A stretch of 64,000 nucleotides of DNA, taken from contig NZ_LN614827.1 in NCBI RefSeq assembly GCF_000953135.1, positions 3,484,501 to 3,548,500 of the forward strand, read 5' to 3'. The stretch's first letter is position 1. Every line of letters begins with the position of its first letter. A program made the position numbers and the translations under genes. Of the stretch, positions 16,759 through 26,911 are shown piece by piece. The notes under the pieces are model-generated. The model searched no databases and was not told the origin of the DNA. It saw nothing but the letters and a program-made list of their open reading frames with translations. Source of the DNA: Legionella fallonii LLAP-10. Its GTDB lineage: Bacteria; Pseudomonadota; Gammaproteobacteria; Legionellales; Legionellaceae.

Positions 16759-17724
16759 TTATTTTTTCTTAGCAAACGCCGCTTTTAAATGTTGATTGAC
16801 CATATCCACTGCACCACGGCATGCGGGAGTCTCAGCAATGTCATTTAACATTAGAAAATCATGTATCGTGCTATGAAAACGAACGGCGGTGACGTGTACC
16901 CCAGCAGCATTCAGATTATGAGCATAAGCTTCACCTTCATCGCGCAACACATCACATTCGCCATTAATAACCAATGCTGGAGGCAAACCTTTTAATTGAT
17001 CAATACTTGCCTTTAATGGACATGCTGTGATTTCTTTTCTTTTTTCTTTATTAGGCAAATAGTTATTCCAGAACCATTCCATGGCTATCTTGGTTAACCA
17101 AGGACCTTCTGCAAATTCAGTATAAGAACCATTAGCAAAATTGTCGTCAGTTACTGGATAAATAAGTACTTGATAATCAATTTTAGGACCGCCGCGCTCT
17201 TTGGCAAGCAGAGTCATAACTATAGTCATATTACCACCCACGCTATCACCAGCGACCGCTAAGCGAGTAGTATCTAAGTTAAACTCTTTACCATGTTCTG
17301 CAATATATTTTGTTGCAGCATAGGCCTCTTCTATTTGCGTCGGATATTGAGCTTCTGGAGCTAAACTATAATCAATAAACACGAGAGCAGCGTGGCTGCC
17401 TACGGCAATTTCCCTAATCAAACGACCATGAGTCTCAATACCACCAAAGACCCAACCAGCCCCGTGATAATACATCACTATCGGCAAGCTCTCTTTTGCA
17501 CCTTTTGGGCGAACAATGCGGATATTAACATGTCCTGCAGGACCAACTGGCAGTTGATGTTCTTCTACATCAACATCTGGTTTTTCAGTAGATAACGCCT
17601 GTAAATTATTAAAAATTGATCGCCCTTCTGAAACAGGTAGATCGTATAATGGTTTCCCTCCGGCTTTTTTTACTTTTTCTAAGAAAGCCCAAGTATTTGG
17701 TTCAATTCTTTTGCTTAAGTCCAT
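16759..17724 (-). CDS. HSL-family (family IV) alpha/beta hydrolase, esterase
   Basis: 321 residues with hormone-sensitive-lipase signatures: oxyanion motif YYHGAGWVFGG (HGGG variant HGAG), nucleophile elbow AVAGDSVGGN, acid in NGECDVLRDEGEAY and catalytic His in HSTIHDF. These are cytosolic short-chain ester hydrolases. AAGGA lies 7 nt before the ATG. No lid or signal peptide is seen. Confidence 0.88.
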   Translation of the reverse strand: MDLSKRIEPNTWAFLEKVKKAGGKPLYDLPVSEGRSIFNNLQALSTEKPDVDVEEHQLPVGPAGHVNIRIVRPKGAKESLPIVMYYHGAGWVFGGIETHGRLIREIAVGSHAALVFIDYSLAPEAQYPTQIEEAYAATKYIAEHGKEFNLDTTRLAVAGDSVGGNMTIVMTLLAKERGGPKIDYQVLIYPVTDDNFANGSYTEFAEGPWLTKIAMEWFWNNYLPNKEKRKEITACPLKASIDQLKGLPPALVINGECDVLRDEGEAYAHNLNAAGVHVTAVRFHSTIHDFLMLNDIAETPACRGAVDMVNQHLKAAFAKKK

Positions 17725-17859
17725 TTTAATATCCTTAATAATTATGACTTATTAAGTTATAGTCTTTTTACATTGAAAATCAAGGGTCCGGGTGGATAAT
17801 TTTCAACCGAGAGTAAGTGTAGTCTGGATACCCTAGGAAATGTGTGGCACCCAAAATCA

Positions 17860-17984
17860 GGCTCAACGCAGCATTAGAAATTCTTTATATATTTAATAAG
17901 GTACAATACAGTCAATCCTGATCCTGGGTTACGCTGACGCAGCTCCCCAGGCTACAACGCTTATCAGAAACTGACGTTAATTTA
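17860..17984 (+). repeat. Dispersed repeat with CCTGGGTTACGCT palindrome and TTATC-GAAACTGACGTTAA end
   Basis: This segment matches the complement of about 61320-61196: shared runs include CATTAGA..TTCTTT, TAATAAGGTRCAATA, GATCCTGGGTTACGCT, a CCCAGGCTA palindrome arm (17921-17955) and the end CTTATC.GAAACTGACGTTAATTTAA. The same end sequence closes the repeat at 32393-32572. It occupies most of the gap between the esterase and the coiled-coil gene. Confidence 0.65.
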
Positions 17985-18072
17985 ATGGCAACTAATATAG
18001 GTCAGGCAACAAATTGCCAATATTGCCCTATGTCCCTCAATATTGTACTAAAATTAAAAATATGATGAATTA

Positions 18073-19491
18073 GTGAACAATAATATGCCTTTAAATCATA
18101 AAAAGCGCCCTAAACTATCAAGGGACATGACTAAAATTAAAAAAGAGATCCATGCAGTTATCTTAAAAGATACCCCAGTGATAAAACAGATACACCAAGG
18201 TAGTGCGGTCTTATCTTCTATAGCCTCAGGTATTGCCAATTATGTACACCTATTAGCTAATATATTCTCAGCAAGTAAAGACATTCCGGTGATTAGTTTT
18301 TTCGTGCAAATGTTCGCGATGCTCCCAAAATCCATAGAAATCATCACGGATCCAAAGAAATCCATCGCTGAGAAAGTTTTATCTACAATATTTCTGGTAA
18401 CTATAGTTTCGTTGTCGGTAGCTGCCTTTGTTGTGGGTTCTTTATTTGCCGCAATAGTAGGCACAGTACTCGCCTCTGTAGTGGCGCTTATGGAAGGGCT
18501 TGGCCTTATCGGGAAAATAGTTGAAAAATATCAAGCCTCAGCCGCCTACACGAAAAAAGTTGCTTTTAATGATCTTATAGACTTGAGAAAAAGCCCTGAG
18601 AATACTCAATTCAATGAATTATTTGAAGCAAGAGCCGTTGAACTAAAAGAAGCAATCAAGAAAAAACATTTAAGCAAAGAAGAAAAAGAGGGGCTACATG
18701 AGGAACTCCATTTTATTGAGGAGGTACTACAGAAAAAAAACATATCACTAGGACAGGATGAAAAAAATACGGCATTTAAGCTGCAATCTCTCTATAGAGA
18801 GCGTGAAAGACAATTAGAAAAGTTAATTAACAAAATATCTGCACTTAAATCAACATCGAGCTCAATAAACGCTTTATCCGATGATATTCAAACATTACAA
18901 AGTGAAATTTTACAAACTGATGAGCAAATAAACAAAATCACCGTTACTGCAGAACAACTGAATGCCGAAAACATGATAGCTACAGAAAAATCATTATTAT
19001 CTATAAGTAATTTTGGGGTGGCTACAGCGGGGGTTTTGTTGTCTGTTATTGGTCTAATAATAGCAGTAAGTTCTGTAGTCATGCCGCCAGTTATTCTGGG
19101 AGCACTAGTTGGTGTAGGTATAGGACTAGCTGCTGTAAGTTTAGGAAAATTTATAACTGAAAAAATTATTGAACATCAAGAGGCAGAGGAAAAAGAAGAA
19201 AAAGAAACGATGCAAAAAGAAACTATTTTGGAAGAAGCTTTATTTGAATATGAATATCAACTGCAATCCCAAATGAAGCCGTCTCTAACGTCTAGCCACT
19301 CTCAACACATGCAAGAGCTAATAACCAAAGAACCATCCCAGACCACATCACCAACGCAGGACAAAACAGTGCATGTCCCCCTCCCTGCTGTTAACTATGG
19401 ACATCCTGTGTTCAAAAAGCCATTAAGAACCCCAATAGAACAGAACAAGGAACAAGATGTAACGCCAACGCAAAAGGCAACATCACCCTAA
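18073..19491 (+). CDS. Coiled-coil protein with two hydrophobic hairpins, candidate secreted effector
   Basis: 472 residues. Hydrophobic regions at about 102-148 and 312-360 flank a charged helical region (180-305, e.g. KEAIKKKHLSKEEKEGLHEE and LQSEILQTDEQINKI) predicted as coiled coil. A Glu-rich stretch follows (EAEEKEEKETMQKE) and the last 70 residues are Pro/Thr/Lys-rich. The frame opens with GTG at 18073; an ATG four codons later is equally likely, and no Shine-Dalgarno is clear. The layout recalls Legionella membrane-inserting LegC/Inc-like effectors, but I recognise no named family. Confidence 0.6.
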   Translation: MNNNMPLNHKKRPKLSRDMTKIKKEIHAVILKDTPVIKQIHQGSAVLSSIASGIANYVHLLANIFSASKDIPVISFFVQMFAMLPKSIEIITDPKKSIAEKVLSTIFLVTIVSLSVAAFVVGSLFAAIVGTVLASVVALMEGLGLIGKIVEKYQASAAYTKKVAFNDLIDLRKSPENTQFNELFEARAVELKEAIKKKHLSKEEKEGLHEELHFIEEVLQKKNISLGQDEKNTAFKLQSLYRERERQLEKLINKISALKSTSSSINALSDDIQTLQSEILQTDEQINKITVTAEQLNAENMIATEKSLLSISNFGVATAGVLLSVIGLIIAVSSVVMPPVILGALVGVGIGLAAVSLGKFITEKIIEHQEAEEKEEKETMQKETILEEALFEYEYQLQSQMKPSLTSSHSQHMQELITKEPSQTTSPTQDKTVHVPLPAVNYGHPVFKKPLRTPIEQNKEQDVTPTQKATSP

Positions 19492-19513
19492 TTGCAGAGG
19501 ATTAAAGAATAAT

Positions 19514-19541
19514 TGTAGGTTGAGCCATGCTCCAACCTACA
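19514..19541. terminator. Bidirectional terminator-like hairpin
   Basis: TGTAGGTTGAG and CTCCAACCTACA form a stem with one bulge and a CCATG loop between the convergent genes ending at 19491 and 19553. Weak A/T tracts flank it. Confidence 0.6.
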
Positions 19542-19552
19542 GGTACAAAATA

Positions 19553-19936
19553 TTACTTATTTAAAGGCTGCCATAATGCAACATGAGCACCTGAAGGATC
19601 AGTAATGATAGCAAAAAGCCCCATATCGCCAGCAGGGGTTACTCCTTTCACCTCGTTAGCTCCATTGTGCTTTGCCTTTTCTAAAGACTTTGTAACATCA
19701 TCAACAAGAATATAAGCCATCCAATGCGGAGGTATCTGGGCTTGTTGCTCTGTAGGTATTTGCCAAATACCACCTATATCCTTATCATTTAACTTGATAA
19801 GGGTATAAGTCATTTCTGGTGACTTAATGTCTGTAAACTGCCACCCAAATACTTTACTATAAAAATCTTTAGCTTCTTGAATATTCGGAGTAGCTAACTC
19901 ATTCCAACAAAATTGTCCCGCAAATGGCTGTGTCAT
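19553..19936 (-). CDS. VOC-family (glyoxalase/bleomycin-resistance fold) protein
   Basis: 127 residues: FCWNELATPNIQEAKDFYSK, VFGWQFTDI, then MAYILVDDVTKSLEKAKHNG and FAIITDPSGAHVALWQP. This is the CGWNELxTxD-type VOC subfamily whose role is usually unknown. AAGGA precedes the ATG at 8 nt. It ends the short pair mscS-voc (24-bp gap). Confidence 0.85.
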   Translation of the reverse strand: MTQPFAGQFCWNELATPNIQEAKDFYSKVFGWQFTDIKSPEMTYTLIKLNDKDIGGIWQIPTEQQAQIPPHWMAYILVDDVTKSLEKAKHNGANEVKGVTPAGDMGLFAIITDPSGAHVALWQPLNK

Positions 19937-19960
19937 AATGAACTTCCTTATAATGATTAT

Positions 19961-20764
19961 CTAGACTCTTTGTACCATGTATTGAGATACAGGCGTTTCA
20001 ATACCAGCGCTATCAAATTGCTGTTTAATTGTTTCTTGTAATTCATTGCGAGTTGCAGATACCTCTGAAGTATAAACCCATACCATAAACTTAAGCTCTA
20101 CTGCAGAATTAGCAAAATTATTAATAGTCACATTGGGCGCAGGATCTTTTAAAACGTGTTCACATTGATCTGCAATATCCATCAACATGGTCTTGACTTG
20201 AGTAATATTACAATCATAGGCCACGGCAACAATAATATCTAGACGACGGGTTGAAAAATAACTTAAATTGGTAATTTCTGATTTAATCATTGCTTCATTA
20301 GGGATACGTACCAATTTATTATCAGAAGTTTTTAATTTGGTGGACAATAAGTCTATAGAATCAACAACTCCGCTAATCCCCTTGACTTCAACCGTATCTC
20401 CAACTTTAAAAGGATGTTCAAACAACAAAAAAATACCACTAATTAAATTGGAAGCAGCGGTTTGCGAAGCAAAACTAATAGCAACAGTAAAAACCCCTGC
20501 AGCACCTAATAAAACACTCAGTTGGAAACCTACATGCTGTAAGCTAGTCACGGCAAATATAACAAAAATTGAATAAAATACAGAGCGCCTAATTAGCATG
20601 GTCTGATGCCGTGAAAATCGTTTAGACGTAGCTCGTTCAGCAAATAAACTCAATCGTTTCGCAATGAAATACCCTAAAGTAAAAAGACATAGGGCATAAA
20701 TAGTGTTGACCATTTTATCGGGATGGAGAAAATAACGTGCATAATCAAAAGATTTTAAATCCAT
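19961..20764 (-). CDS. Small MscS-family mechanosensitive channel
   Basis: 267 residues, close to E. coli MscS. Three transmembrane segments (about 25-45, 65-80, 85-115) lead into the pore helix with GAAGVFTVAISFASQTAASN and the beta domain starting LFEHPFKVGDTVEVKGISG. The channel opens under membrane tension and releases solutes in osmotic downshift. AGGAA is 6 nt before the ATG. Confidence 0.9.
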   Translation of the reverse strand: MDLKSFDYARYFLHPDKMVNTIYALCLFTLGYFIAKRLSLFAERATSKRFSRHQTMLIRRSVFYSIFVIFAVTSLQHVGFQLSVLLGAAGVFTVAISFASQTAASNLISGIFLLFEHPFKVGDTVEVKGISGVVDSIDLLSTKLKTSDNKLVRIPNEAMIKSEITNLSYFSTRRLDIIVAVAYDCNITQVKTMLMDIADQCEHVLKDPAPNVTINNFANSAVELKFMVWVYTSEVSATRNELQETIKQQFDSAGIETPVSQYMVQRV

Positions 20765-20897
20765 TGCATTTCCTAATAAAAATTTAATATATCAAGGTCA
20801 AAAAAAATTCACCTATTATGACATGTTTTTTCGCACAATCTAAAGCCTTTATTGGATTTCTGGATCCCGCAAACAAGTCATATGAAATAGAGATAAG

Positions 20898-20940
20898 AGT
20901 CACATGACTTAGGGAGGGAAGTCATATGACTTAGGGATGA
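20898..20940. repeat. Tandem 22-bp repeat with GTCATATGAC palindrome
   Basis: AGTCACATGACTTAGGGA and AGTCATATGACTTAGGGA occur in tandem at a 22-bp step; a third half copy (AAGTCATATGA) sits just upstream near 20876. The palindrome GTCATATGAC lies about 155 bp upstream of the mscS start and downstream of the RND stop. It could be a regulator site; there is no direct evidence. Confidence 0.5.
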
Positions 20941-21023
20941 AAGCCAAATTGAATTTCATTAATTCAATTTCGATGTTTAAGCATAAGCTTTATCAGCAAC
21001 AGCCATTTTAGTTCGTCTCAAAT

Positions 21024-24000
21024 TTATGCTTCTTCATGCTCTGTTCCTTTATGTTCTGCAGCAAGAAGCATATAGATTGCCGGAACAACGAATAAGGTAA
21101 ATAAGGTACCTATTGAAATCCCTGAAGCGATAACAAGACCTATATTAAAGCGACTTTGCGCCCCGGCTCCTGTGGCAATAATTAAAGGCACAACCCCTAG
21201 AACCATTGCAAAAGTAGTCATTAAAATAGGACGGAACCGAATGCTTGCAGCCATTTTAATGGCTTCTAATTTCTTTTTACCATCAATCTGTAATTCATTA
21301 GCAAATTGAACAATCAAAATACCGTGTTTACTGATCAAGCCAATTAAAGTAACCAATCCTACTTCACTATAAATATTCAATGTTGCGTCCCCAATACCAA
21401 GACTCACAAAGATCATAGCCCCACAAATAGACATAGGCACACTAATCAACACGATTAATGGATCGCGGAAACTTTCAAACAAAGCGGATAAGGCTAAAAA
21501 GATAATAATTAGTGCAAAGAAAAACGTAATAATCAAATTGGAGCCTTCATGAATAAATTGGCGTGATTGAGACGCGTAATCAATGTAATATCCTTGAGGT
21601 AATACTTCCTTGGCAATACTCGCAAAAGTAGACAAAGCTTGTTCTGTAGAGACTCCAGGAAAAGCCACAGCGGAAACGGTTGCTGAGTTCAGCTGCTGAA
21701 AGTGATTAAGCGACTCTGGCACAGTTTGTCTTTGCAATGTAGCAACCGTAGAAAGAGGAAGAACATTGCCCGAGGAATTCTTGATGTAATAATCTAATAA
21801 TTGATCGGTATTGAGCCGATGCTCACGCATCACTTGAGGAATCACCTGATATGAACGCCCATCATAATTAAAGTAATTAATATAGCCCTCACTTAAGGCA
21901 GCACCTAAAGTATCACCAACCTCTTGCATGGTTAAACCAAACTGTGAAATTTTATTCCTATCTAACATCACCTTTGTTTGCAGCTTATCTATCTTTAGAT
22001 CCGGATCAATATAAGCATAAATACCTGCCTGCCTGGCTTTAGTTAAGAACGTTTGTAATACTGAATTCAAATTCTCGAAGCTTTCGGTTGTAGTAATCAC
22101 AAATTGAATAGGAAGACCACTACCACCTCCTGGCAAAGAAGGTAATTGAAACGCAGCGATTTTCGCTCCAGCAATTTTATTCAATTCTTTTTGTGCTACC
22201 TCTTGTAACTCATCCGCGTTTCTCTTTCGATCCTCCCATGGCTTAAGTACCATACCGACAATAGATTGATTAAGACTAGGATTACCGTCTACTTGGAAAA
22301 TGTGATCCGTTTCGGGATATTTACTGAAAATTTTTCGCACTTGATCAGAATACAATTGAGTTTGTTGTAACGAAGAGTTTGCTGGCGCTGTTACTTGCGC
22401 AATAACGACCCCTTGATCTTCCTGGGGAGCAAGTTCTGAGTCTGAAGTCACAAATAAAAAATAATTACTGAGCAAAATAATGGCTGCAAATACTGCAACG
22501 ACGGGCAAATAATCTAAGGTTTTAGCCAGAGTATTTTTATAGAATTCTTCCACTTTTGTAAATTTATCATCAACATACTCCATAAAACTATTTTTCTTAC
22601 TTTCTATACCGTCTTTTAATAACTTGGAACACATCATTGGCGAAAGGGTTAATGCAATCACTGCAGACACAGTAACAGCCCCTGCCAAAGTAAAAGCAAA
22701 CTCAGTAAATAACGCTCCCGTCAATCCGCCCATAAAACCTATGGGAATATAAACTGCAATTAGAACGACAGTAATAGCGATAATTGGTCCAGATAATTCT
22801 TTGGCTCCCTCTAAGGCGGCCCTGAATTTTGTTTGTCCTTCTTCAATATGCCTTTGTACGTTTTCAACAACGATAATCGCATCATCAACAACCAAGCCAA
22901 TAGCTAATACCAAGGCTAATAAAGTTAATAAGTTAATGGAATAACCTAAGATGAGCATCACCCAGAAGGTACCAATAATAGATAAGGGGATAGCAACCAA
23001 GGGGATAATCACGGAGCGAATAGAACCTAAAAAGACAAAAATAACTACCGTTACAATTAAAAAAGCCTCCATTAAAGAATTGATTACTTCATGAATGGAT
23101 GAATTAACAAACAGACTGGCATCATAAACTATTTTACCATTCAACCCCTGAGGCAATTCGGCTTGAATGATAGGAAATAGTTTTTTAATGTCATTAATTA
23201 CCGTTAATAGATTGGCTGACGGAGCAACTATTATCCCAATGTAAACTGCTTTTTTTCCATCAAAGCTTACCGCAGAATTATAATTCTGCGCTCCCAAATC
23301 GACTTTAGCGACATCTCCCAAACGGATAATGGCACCATTTTGTGCTTTGAGCACCATTTGTTTAAACTCGTCCACATTTCTAAGATCAGTACTGGAAGTA
23401 AAGTTTTGGATAAACATTTGCCCATCAGTACGCCCCACTGCGGAAATAAAATCATTATTGGCTAGAGCTAGTCCCACCTCAGCAGGAGAAACTCCATAGC
23501 CAGCTAATTTCACAGGGTCCAACCAAGCACGAAGAGCAAAGGTTTGATTACCTAAGATTTGTGCGTTTTGCACCCCATTCACCGCCTGCAGTTTAGGTTG
23601 CACCACCCGAATTAAATAATCTGTAATTTTATTAATAGGTAACTCATCGCTATAAAAGCCGATGTACATTGAATCAATGGTCTGCCCAACTGAAACGGTA
23701 ATTACTGGTTGTTGTGAGTTTTTAGGTAGTTGGTTAAGAACAGCGTTAACTTTGGTAGTGATATCGGATAATGCTTTCAACGGATCATAATTAAGTAATA
23801 AATTAACCGTAATCGTACTGGTACCCTGCGTGCTGGAGGAAGTCATGTAATCAATACCATTCGCCTGGGCAATTGAGTTTTCTATAGGTGTAGTAATAAA
23901 ACCAGCAACCACGTCAGGATCAGCTCCAGTGTACGTGGTAGTCACCGTTACGATCGCATTTTCTGTAAATGGATATTGCATCACTGGTAATGAACCAATA

Positions 24001-24083
24001 GAACGCAAGCCCATTGCTAGTAAAAACAGACTGATTACCGTTGCCAGCACTGGTCGCTTGATAAAAATATCAGTTAACGCCAT
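21024..24083 (-). CDS. RND multidrug efflux inner-membrane pump (HAE1 type)
   Basis: 1019 residues, standard AcrB/MexF length. The N-terminal DIFIKRPVLATVISLFLLA, proton-relay acidic pair in GLVVDDAIIVVENVQRHIEE, and C-terminal LTLIGLISKHGILIVQFANE are typical of hydrophobe/amphiphile pumps rather than metal (HME) pumps. It is the last gene of a three-gene operon with the MFP 23 bp upstream and the outer-membrane factor before that. The role is proton-driven export of amphiphilic compounds across both membranes; the substrates cannot be told from sequence. Confidence 0.93.
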   Translation of the reverse strand: MALTDIFIKRPVLATVISLFLLAMGLRSIGSLPVMQYPFTENAIVTVTTTYTGADPDVVAGFITTPIENSIAQANGIDYMTSSSTQGTSTITVNLLLNYDPLKALSDITTKVNAVLNQLPKNSQQPVITVSVGQTIDSMYIGFYSDELPINKITDYLIRVVQPKLQAVNGVQNAQILGNQTFALRAWLDPVKLAGYGVSPAEVGLALANNDFISAVGRTDGQMFIQNFTSSTDLRNVDEFKQMVLKAQNGAIIRLGDVAKVDLGAQNYNSAVSFDGKKAVYIGIIVAPSANLLTVINDIKKLFPIIQAELPQGLNGKIVYDASLFVNSSIHEVINSLMEAFLIVTVVIFVFLGSIRSVIIPLVAIPLSIIGTFWVMLILGYSINLLTLLALVLAIGLVVDDAIIVVENVQRHIEEGQTKFRAALEGAKELSGPIIAITVVLIAVYIPIGFMGGLTGALFTEFAFTLAGAVTVSAVIALTLSPMMCSKLLKDGIESKKNSFMEYVDDKFTKVEEFYKNTLAKTLDYLPVVAVFAAIILLSNYFLFVTSDSELAPQEDQGVVIAQVTAPANSSLQQTQLYSDQVRKIFSKYPETDHIFQVDGNPSLNQSIVGMVLKPWEDRKRNADELQEVAQKELNKIAGAKIAAFQLPSLPGGGSGLPIQFVITTTESFENLNSVLQTFLTKARQAGIYAYIDPDLKIDKLQTKVMLDRNKISQFGLTMQEVGDTLGAALSEGYINYFNYDGRSYQVIPQVMREHRLNTDQLLDYYIKNSSGNVLPLSTVATLQRQTVPESLNHFQQLNSATVSAVAFPGVSTEQALSTFASIAKEVLPQGYYIDYASQSRQFIHEGSNLIITFFFALIIIFLALSALFESFRDPLIVLISVPMSICGAMIFVSLGIGDATLNIYSEVGLVTLIGLISKHGILIVQFANELQIDGKKKLEAIKMAASIRFRPILMTTFAMVLGVVPLIIATGAGAQSRFNIGLVIASGISIGTLFTLFVVPAIYMLLAAEHKGTEHEEA

Positions 24084-24106
24084 GGTTCAAATCCTATTAA
24101 CGTGAG

Positions 24107-25240
24107 TTATTTTTCTTGTACTTTAGGCGCGGCATCATTACTTGGCTGAATTGTATTATTAATCACAATAGAGCTGCCATTTTTGAGCTTAAGCTGGCCA
24201 CTGGTAACAATGATGTCTCCTGCTTGCAACCCTTTCAAAATCTCTACTTGATCACCACGAGAATCACCCACAGTGACAAAAACTTCTTTCACTACTAACA
24301 CTGGTTGTTTTTTAGCATCCTTTGTACCACTATCCTTAACCACAAAAACGATATCGCCATAAGGATTAAAACTAATCGCTGATTGTGGAACAGTAAGATA
24401 TTCTTTCGCATCCCCTACATCCACCTCAGCTTGGGCAAACATGCCTGGTTTCAATTTTAATTTGGGATTATCTAAGGTAGCTTCTACTTGTACGTTACGA
24501 GTAGCTGTATCCACTATAGGTTGAATGGTTGTAATCTTTCCTTTAAAAATCTTTCCAGGAAATGTATCTGTCTCTATATTGACTACCTGACCAAGTTTTA
24601 ATTGAGCTAAAGCTTGTTGGGGTAGATAAAAATCAGCATAAATAGGATCCAAAGATTGCAAGACAGTAATAGTATCCCCTGGGTTGAGATATTGCCCAGG
24701 ATTCGCATTATTGATTCCTAGATATCCAGAAAAAGGAGCTCGTATGGTTTTTTTATCAACAGTTGCCGCTTGTTGTGCTACCTGTGCTTGTAAGTTTTTA
24801 AGGTTCCATTCATCAGTATCCACTGTTTGTTTACTCACTGCATGCACATTAAATTGCGCCTGGTCACGTCGGAAAGTAATTTTTGCCAGTTCAACTTGAG
24901 CCTGTAAAGAACGCAATTGTCCTATTTCTGTCCCAGCGTTTAATTGCACGAGCAAATCGCCCTTATTTACTTTTTGTCCAGGGGTGTAATAAATGGTTGT
25001 TACCATACCAGCAAGTTCTGTAGTCACGTTCACGCCTAAAAGTGCTCGTAAACTGGCTACAGATTTTAATCTAGACTGCCACGATGAATACTCCACTTTC
25101 ATAGTCGATACGGTTACGGCTGGTCGCTGCATTGATGATAAATATCTTTTTATCATTATTGCTTTAATCCCCTTCCAACCAAAAATCAGGCCGAATAGGA
25201 TACCTACCCCAACTAACATGATTATCATCGGCTTTTTCAA
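24107..25240 (-). CDS. RND efflux periplasmic adaptor (membrane fusion protein)
   Basis: 377 residues. One N-terminal membrane anchor (IIMLVGVGILFGLIFGW), a lipoyl-type domain (GMVTTIYYTPGQKVNKGDLL), alpha-hairpin (AQVELAKITFRRDQAQF), lipoyl return (IRAPFSGYLGINNANPGQYL) and beta-barrel. The hairpin is short, as in MdtA/MexE-like adaptors. The frame begins with TTG at 25240; an ATG four codons later is the alternative. It links the pump to the outer-membrane factor. Confidence 0.92.
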   Translation of the reverse strand: MKKPMIIMLVGVGILFGLIFGWKGIKAIMIKRYLSSMQRPAVTVSTMKVEYSSWQSRLKSVASLRALLGVNVTTELAGMVTTIYYTPGQKVNKGDLLVQLNAGTEIGQLRSLQAQVELAKITFRRDQAQFNVHAVSKQTVDTDEWNLKNLQAQVAQQAATVDKKTIRAPFSGYLGINNANPGQYLNPGDTITVLQSLDPIYADFYLPQQALAQLKLGQVVNIETDTFPGKIFKGKITTIQPIVDTATRNVQVEATLDNPKLKLKPGMFAQAEVDVGDAKEYLTVPQSAISFNPYGDIVFVVKDSGTKDAKKQPVLVVKEVFVTVGDSRGDQVEILKGLQAGDIIVTSGQLKLKNGSSIVINNTIQPSNDAAPKVQEK

Positions 25241-25417
25241 AAAAATTCTCTCTATTCAATGACAAAATAATTGTCTGTTACCCTAGGACATCATTACATT
25301 TCTACTATCTTCACTGAATTGCTTTGATGTTCCACTGAAACAAAAAAAACAACGCCTCTATTAGACCCCACCTATAAATACCATTTTCCTGATTATTGCA
25401 ATGATGTAAGCGGTCTA

Positions 25418-26911
25418 TTATTTCGGACATTCATTACCACACCATGGTTTTTGCCACCATCCACCACCTAGTGACTGGAATAAAGCTACTGTATCAGTAT
25501 ACCGTGCAGCCTGTGCCTGAATACGATTGATACGGGTTTGTTGAAATTGGCGTTGCGCGTTTAACAAGTTAATATAATTAGTTCCACCTAGCCGGTATTG
25601 TGACCAAGTCAATTTAAGGGCGTCACGTGCCGCTTTTTCGGCCAGTACTTCCGCTTGTAACGTGCGTGCATCTGTTTCAATGGCACGTAAAGAATCTGCT
25701 ACATTTTGAAATGCTTGTAATATTGTTTGTCTATATTGAGCTAAAGATTGTTCATAGGCTGCGATTTGTGCCCGTCGAGCAGCCCATAAGGCTCCGCCCT
25801 GGAATATCGGTTGTGTCAGTTGTCCTGTGATATTCCACACCACATTGGATGGTGTGAACAAATTGGCTAGTACGATATTAAGCCAACCATAACTGCCCGT
25901 CATACCGATTTGCGGCAATAAGTTCGCTGTAGCAACACCGATCTCAGCACAAGCATAATGAAGCGTTGCTTCTGCGGCACGAATATCAGGTCGTTGCCGC
26001 ACTAAATTGGACGGTAAGCTTAGGGGTATCTCTGGAGGTAACCTTAAGCTATTGAGTTTGATTGTAGGTAAAGGACGATCGGGGAATGTCCCTATCAGTG
26101 CGGTCATGGAATGTTTGGCCACAGACAAGTTTTTTTGTAGCGGTGGTAAAGTGGCTTTGGTCTGCTCAAGAGTAGTTTGTTGCGTTAATACATCGGCCTG
26201 AGAAATTCCCCCCAACCTATATTGCTTTTTCAAAATCTTAAGCACACCTTCTTCTATTCTAATTAACTCTAAGGTTGCTGTAATTTGTTCTTGATAAGAG
26301 CCAATACTGACTGCTGTATTGACAATATTTGAAGTCAAAGTCAAATAAGCGGCAAGTAATTGAAATTGTTGATAATCTACTTGGGCTTTTAACGCTTCAA
26401 TTTGTCGTCTAGCACCACCGAAGGTATCTAAAGTATAAGATACCGTAAATGTTGGGTTATAAAGATTAAAGGTTAATGCCCCGCTTTCACCACTTACCCC
26501 TCCAATTGCAAGGGTCGAATACCTTAATCGTTCGGCGGCATCTACTGTTTTAATAGCAGGGAAGAGAGAGTTACCAATTTGGACATTAACATTTTCCTGT
26601 GCTTGTTTTATGGCAGCAATTGCTGATGCCAAGCTTGGATTATGGGCTATTCCTGCTCTGACAAGCTGGTTAATAGATTCAGAATGGAAAAGCTCCCACC
26701 ACAGCATCGGTATATCTTCAGTAGCAACAAAAGTTTGCGCATTACCGCCAGCACTTTGACTACGTGCCGTCTTTTTAGGAAGAGGCGTTTCTGTATAAGC
26801 CTGAACCGGTGGAGGCGGAGGGGAACGAAAATTGGGGCCTACTTTGCAAGCGCTTAAAAAAAGGCTACAAGCAACAATAATCGCGGCATTTATTTTTAAT
26901 AAGGCATGCAT
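25418..26911 (-). CDS. Outer-membrane factor lipoprotein of RND system (NodT family)
   Basis: About 497 residues. A lipoprotein signal (IIVACSLFLSAC) is followed by KVGPNFRSPPPPPVQAY, the classic NodT/OprM start. Internal repeats (e.g. LRLPPEIPLSLPSNLVRQRPDIRAAE) are diagnostic of TolC-like outer-membrane factors. I chose ATG 26911 because AAGGA is 9 nt upstream; the frame opens three codons earlier with TTG. The 177-bp gap to the MFP gene holds an AAGCGGTCTATTA end like the small hairpin family, so partial termination inside the operon is possible. Confidence 0.92.
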   Translation of the reverse strand: MHALLKINAAIIVACSLFLSACKVGPNFRSPPPPPVQAYTETPLPKKTARSQSAGGNAQTFVATEDIPMLWWELFHSESINQLVRAGIAHNPSLASAIAAIKQAQENVNVQIGNSLFPAIKTVDAAERLRYSTLAIGGVSGESGALTFNLYNPTFTVSYTLDTFGGARRQIEALKAQVDYQQFQLLAAYLTLTSNIVNTAVSIGSYQEQITATLELIRIEEGVLKILKKQYRLGGISQADVLTQQTTLEQTKATLPPLQKNLSVAKHSMTALIGTFPDRPLPTIKLNSLRLPPEIPLSLPSNLVRQRPDIRAAEATLHYACAEIGVATANLLPQIGMTGSYGWLNIVLANLFTPSNVVWNITGQLTQPIFQGGALWAARRAQIAAYEQSLAQYRQTILQAFQNVADSLRAIETDARTLQAEVLAEKAARDALKLTWSQYRLGGTNYINLLNAQRQFQQTRINRIQAQAARYTDTVALFQSLGGGWWQKPWCGNECPK

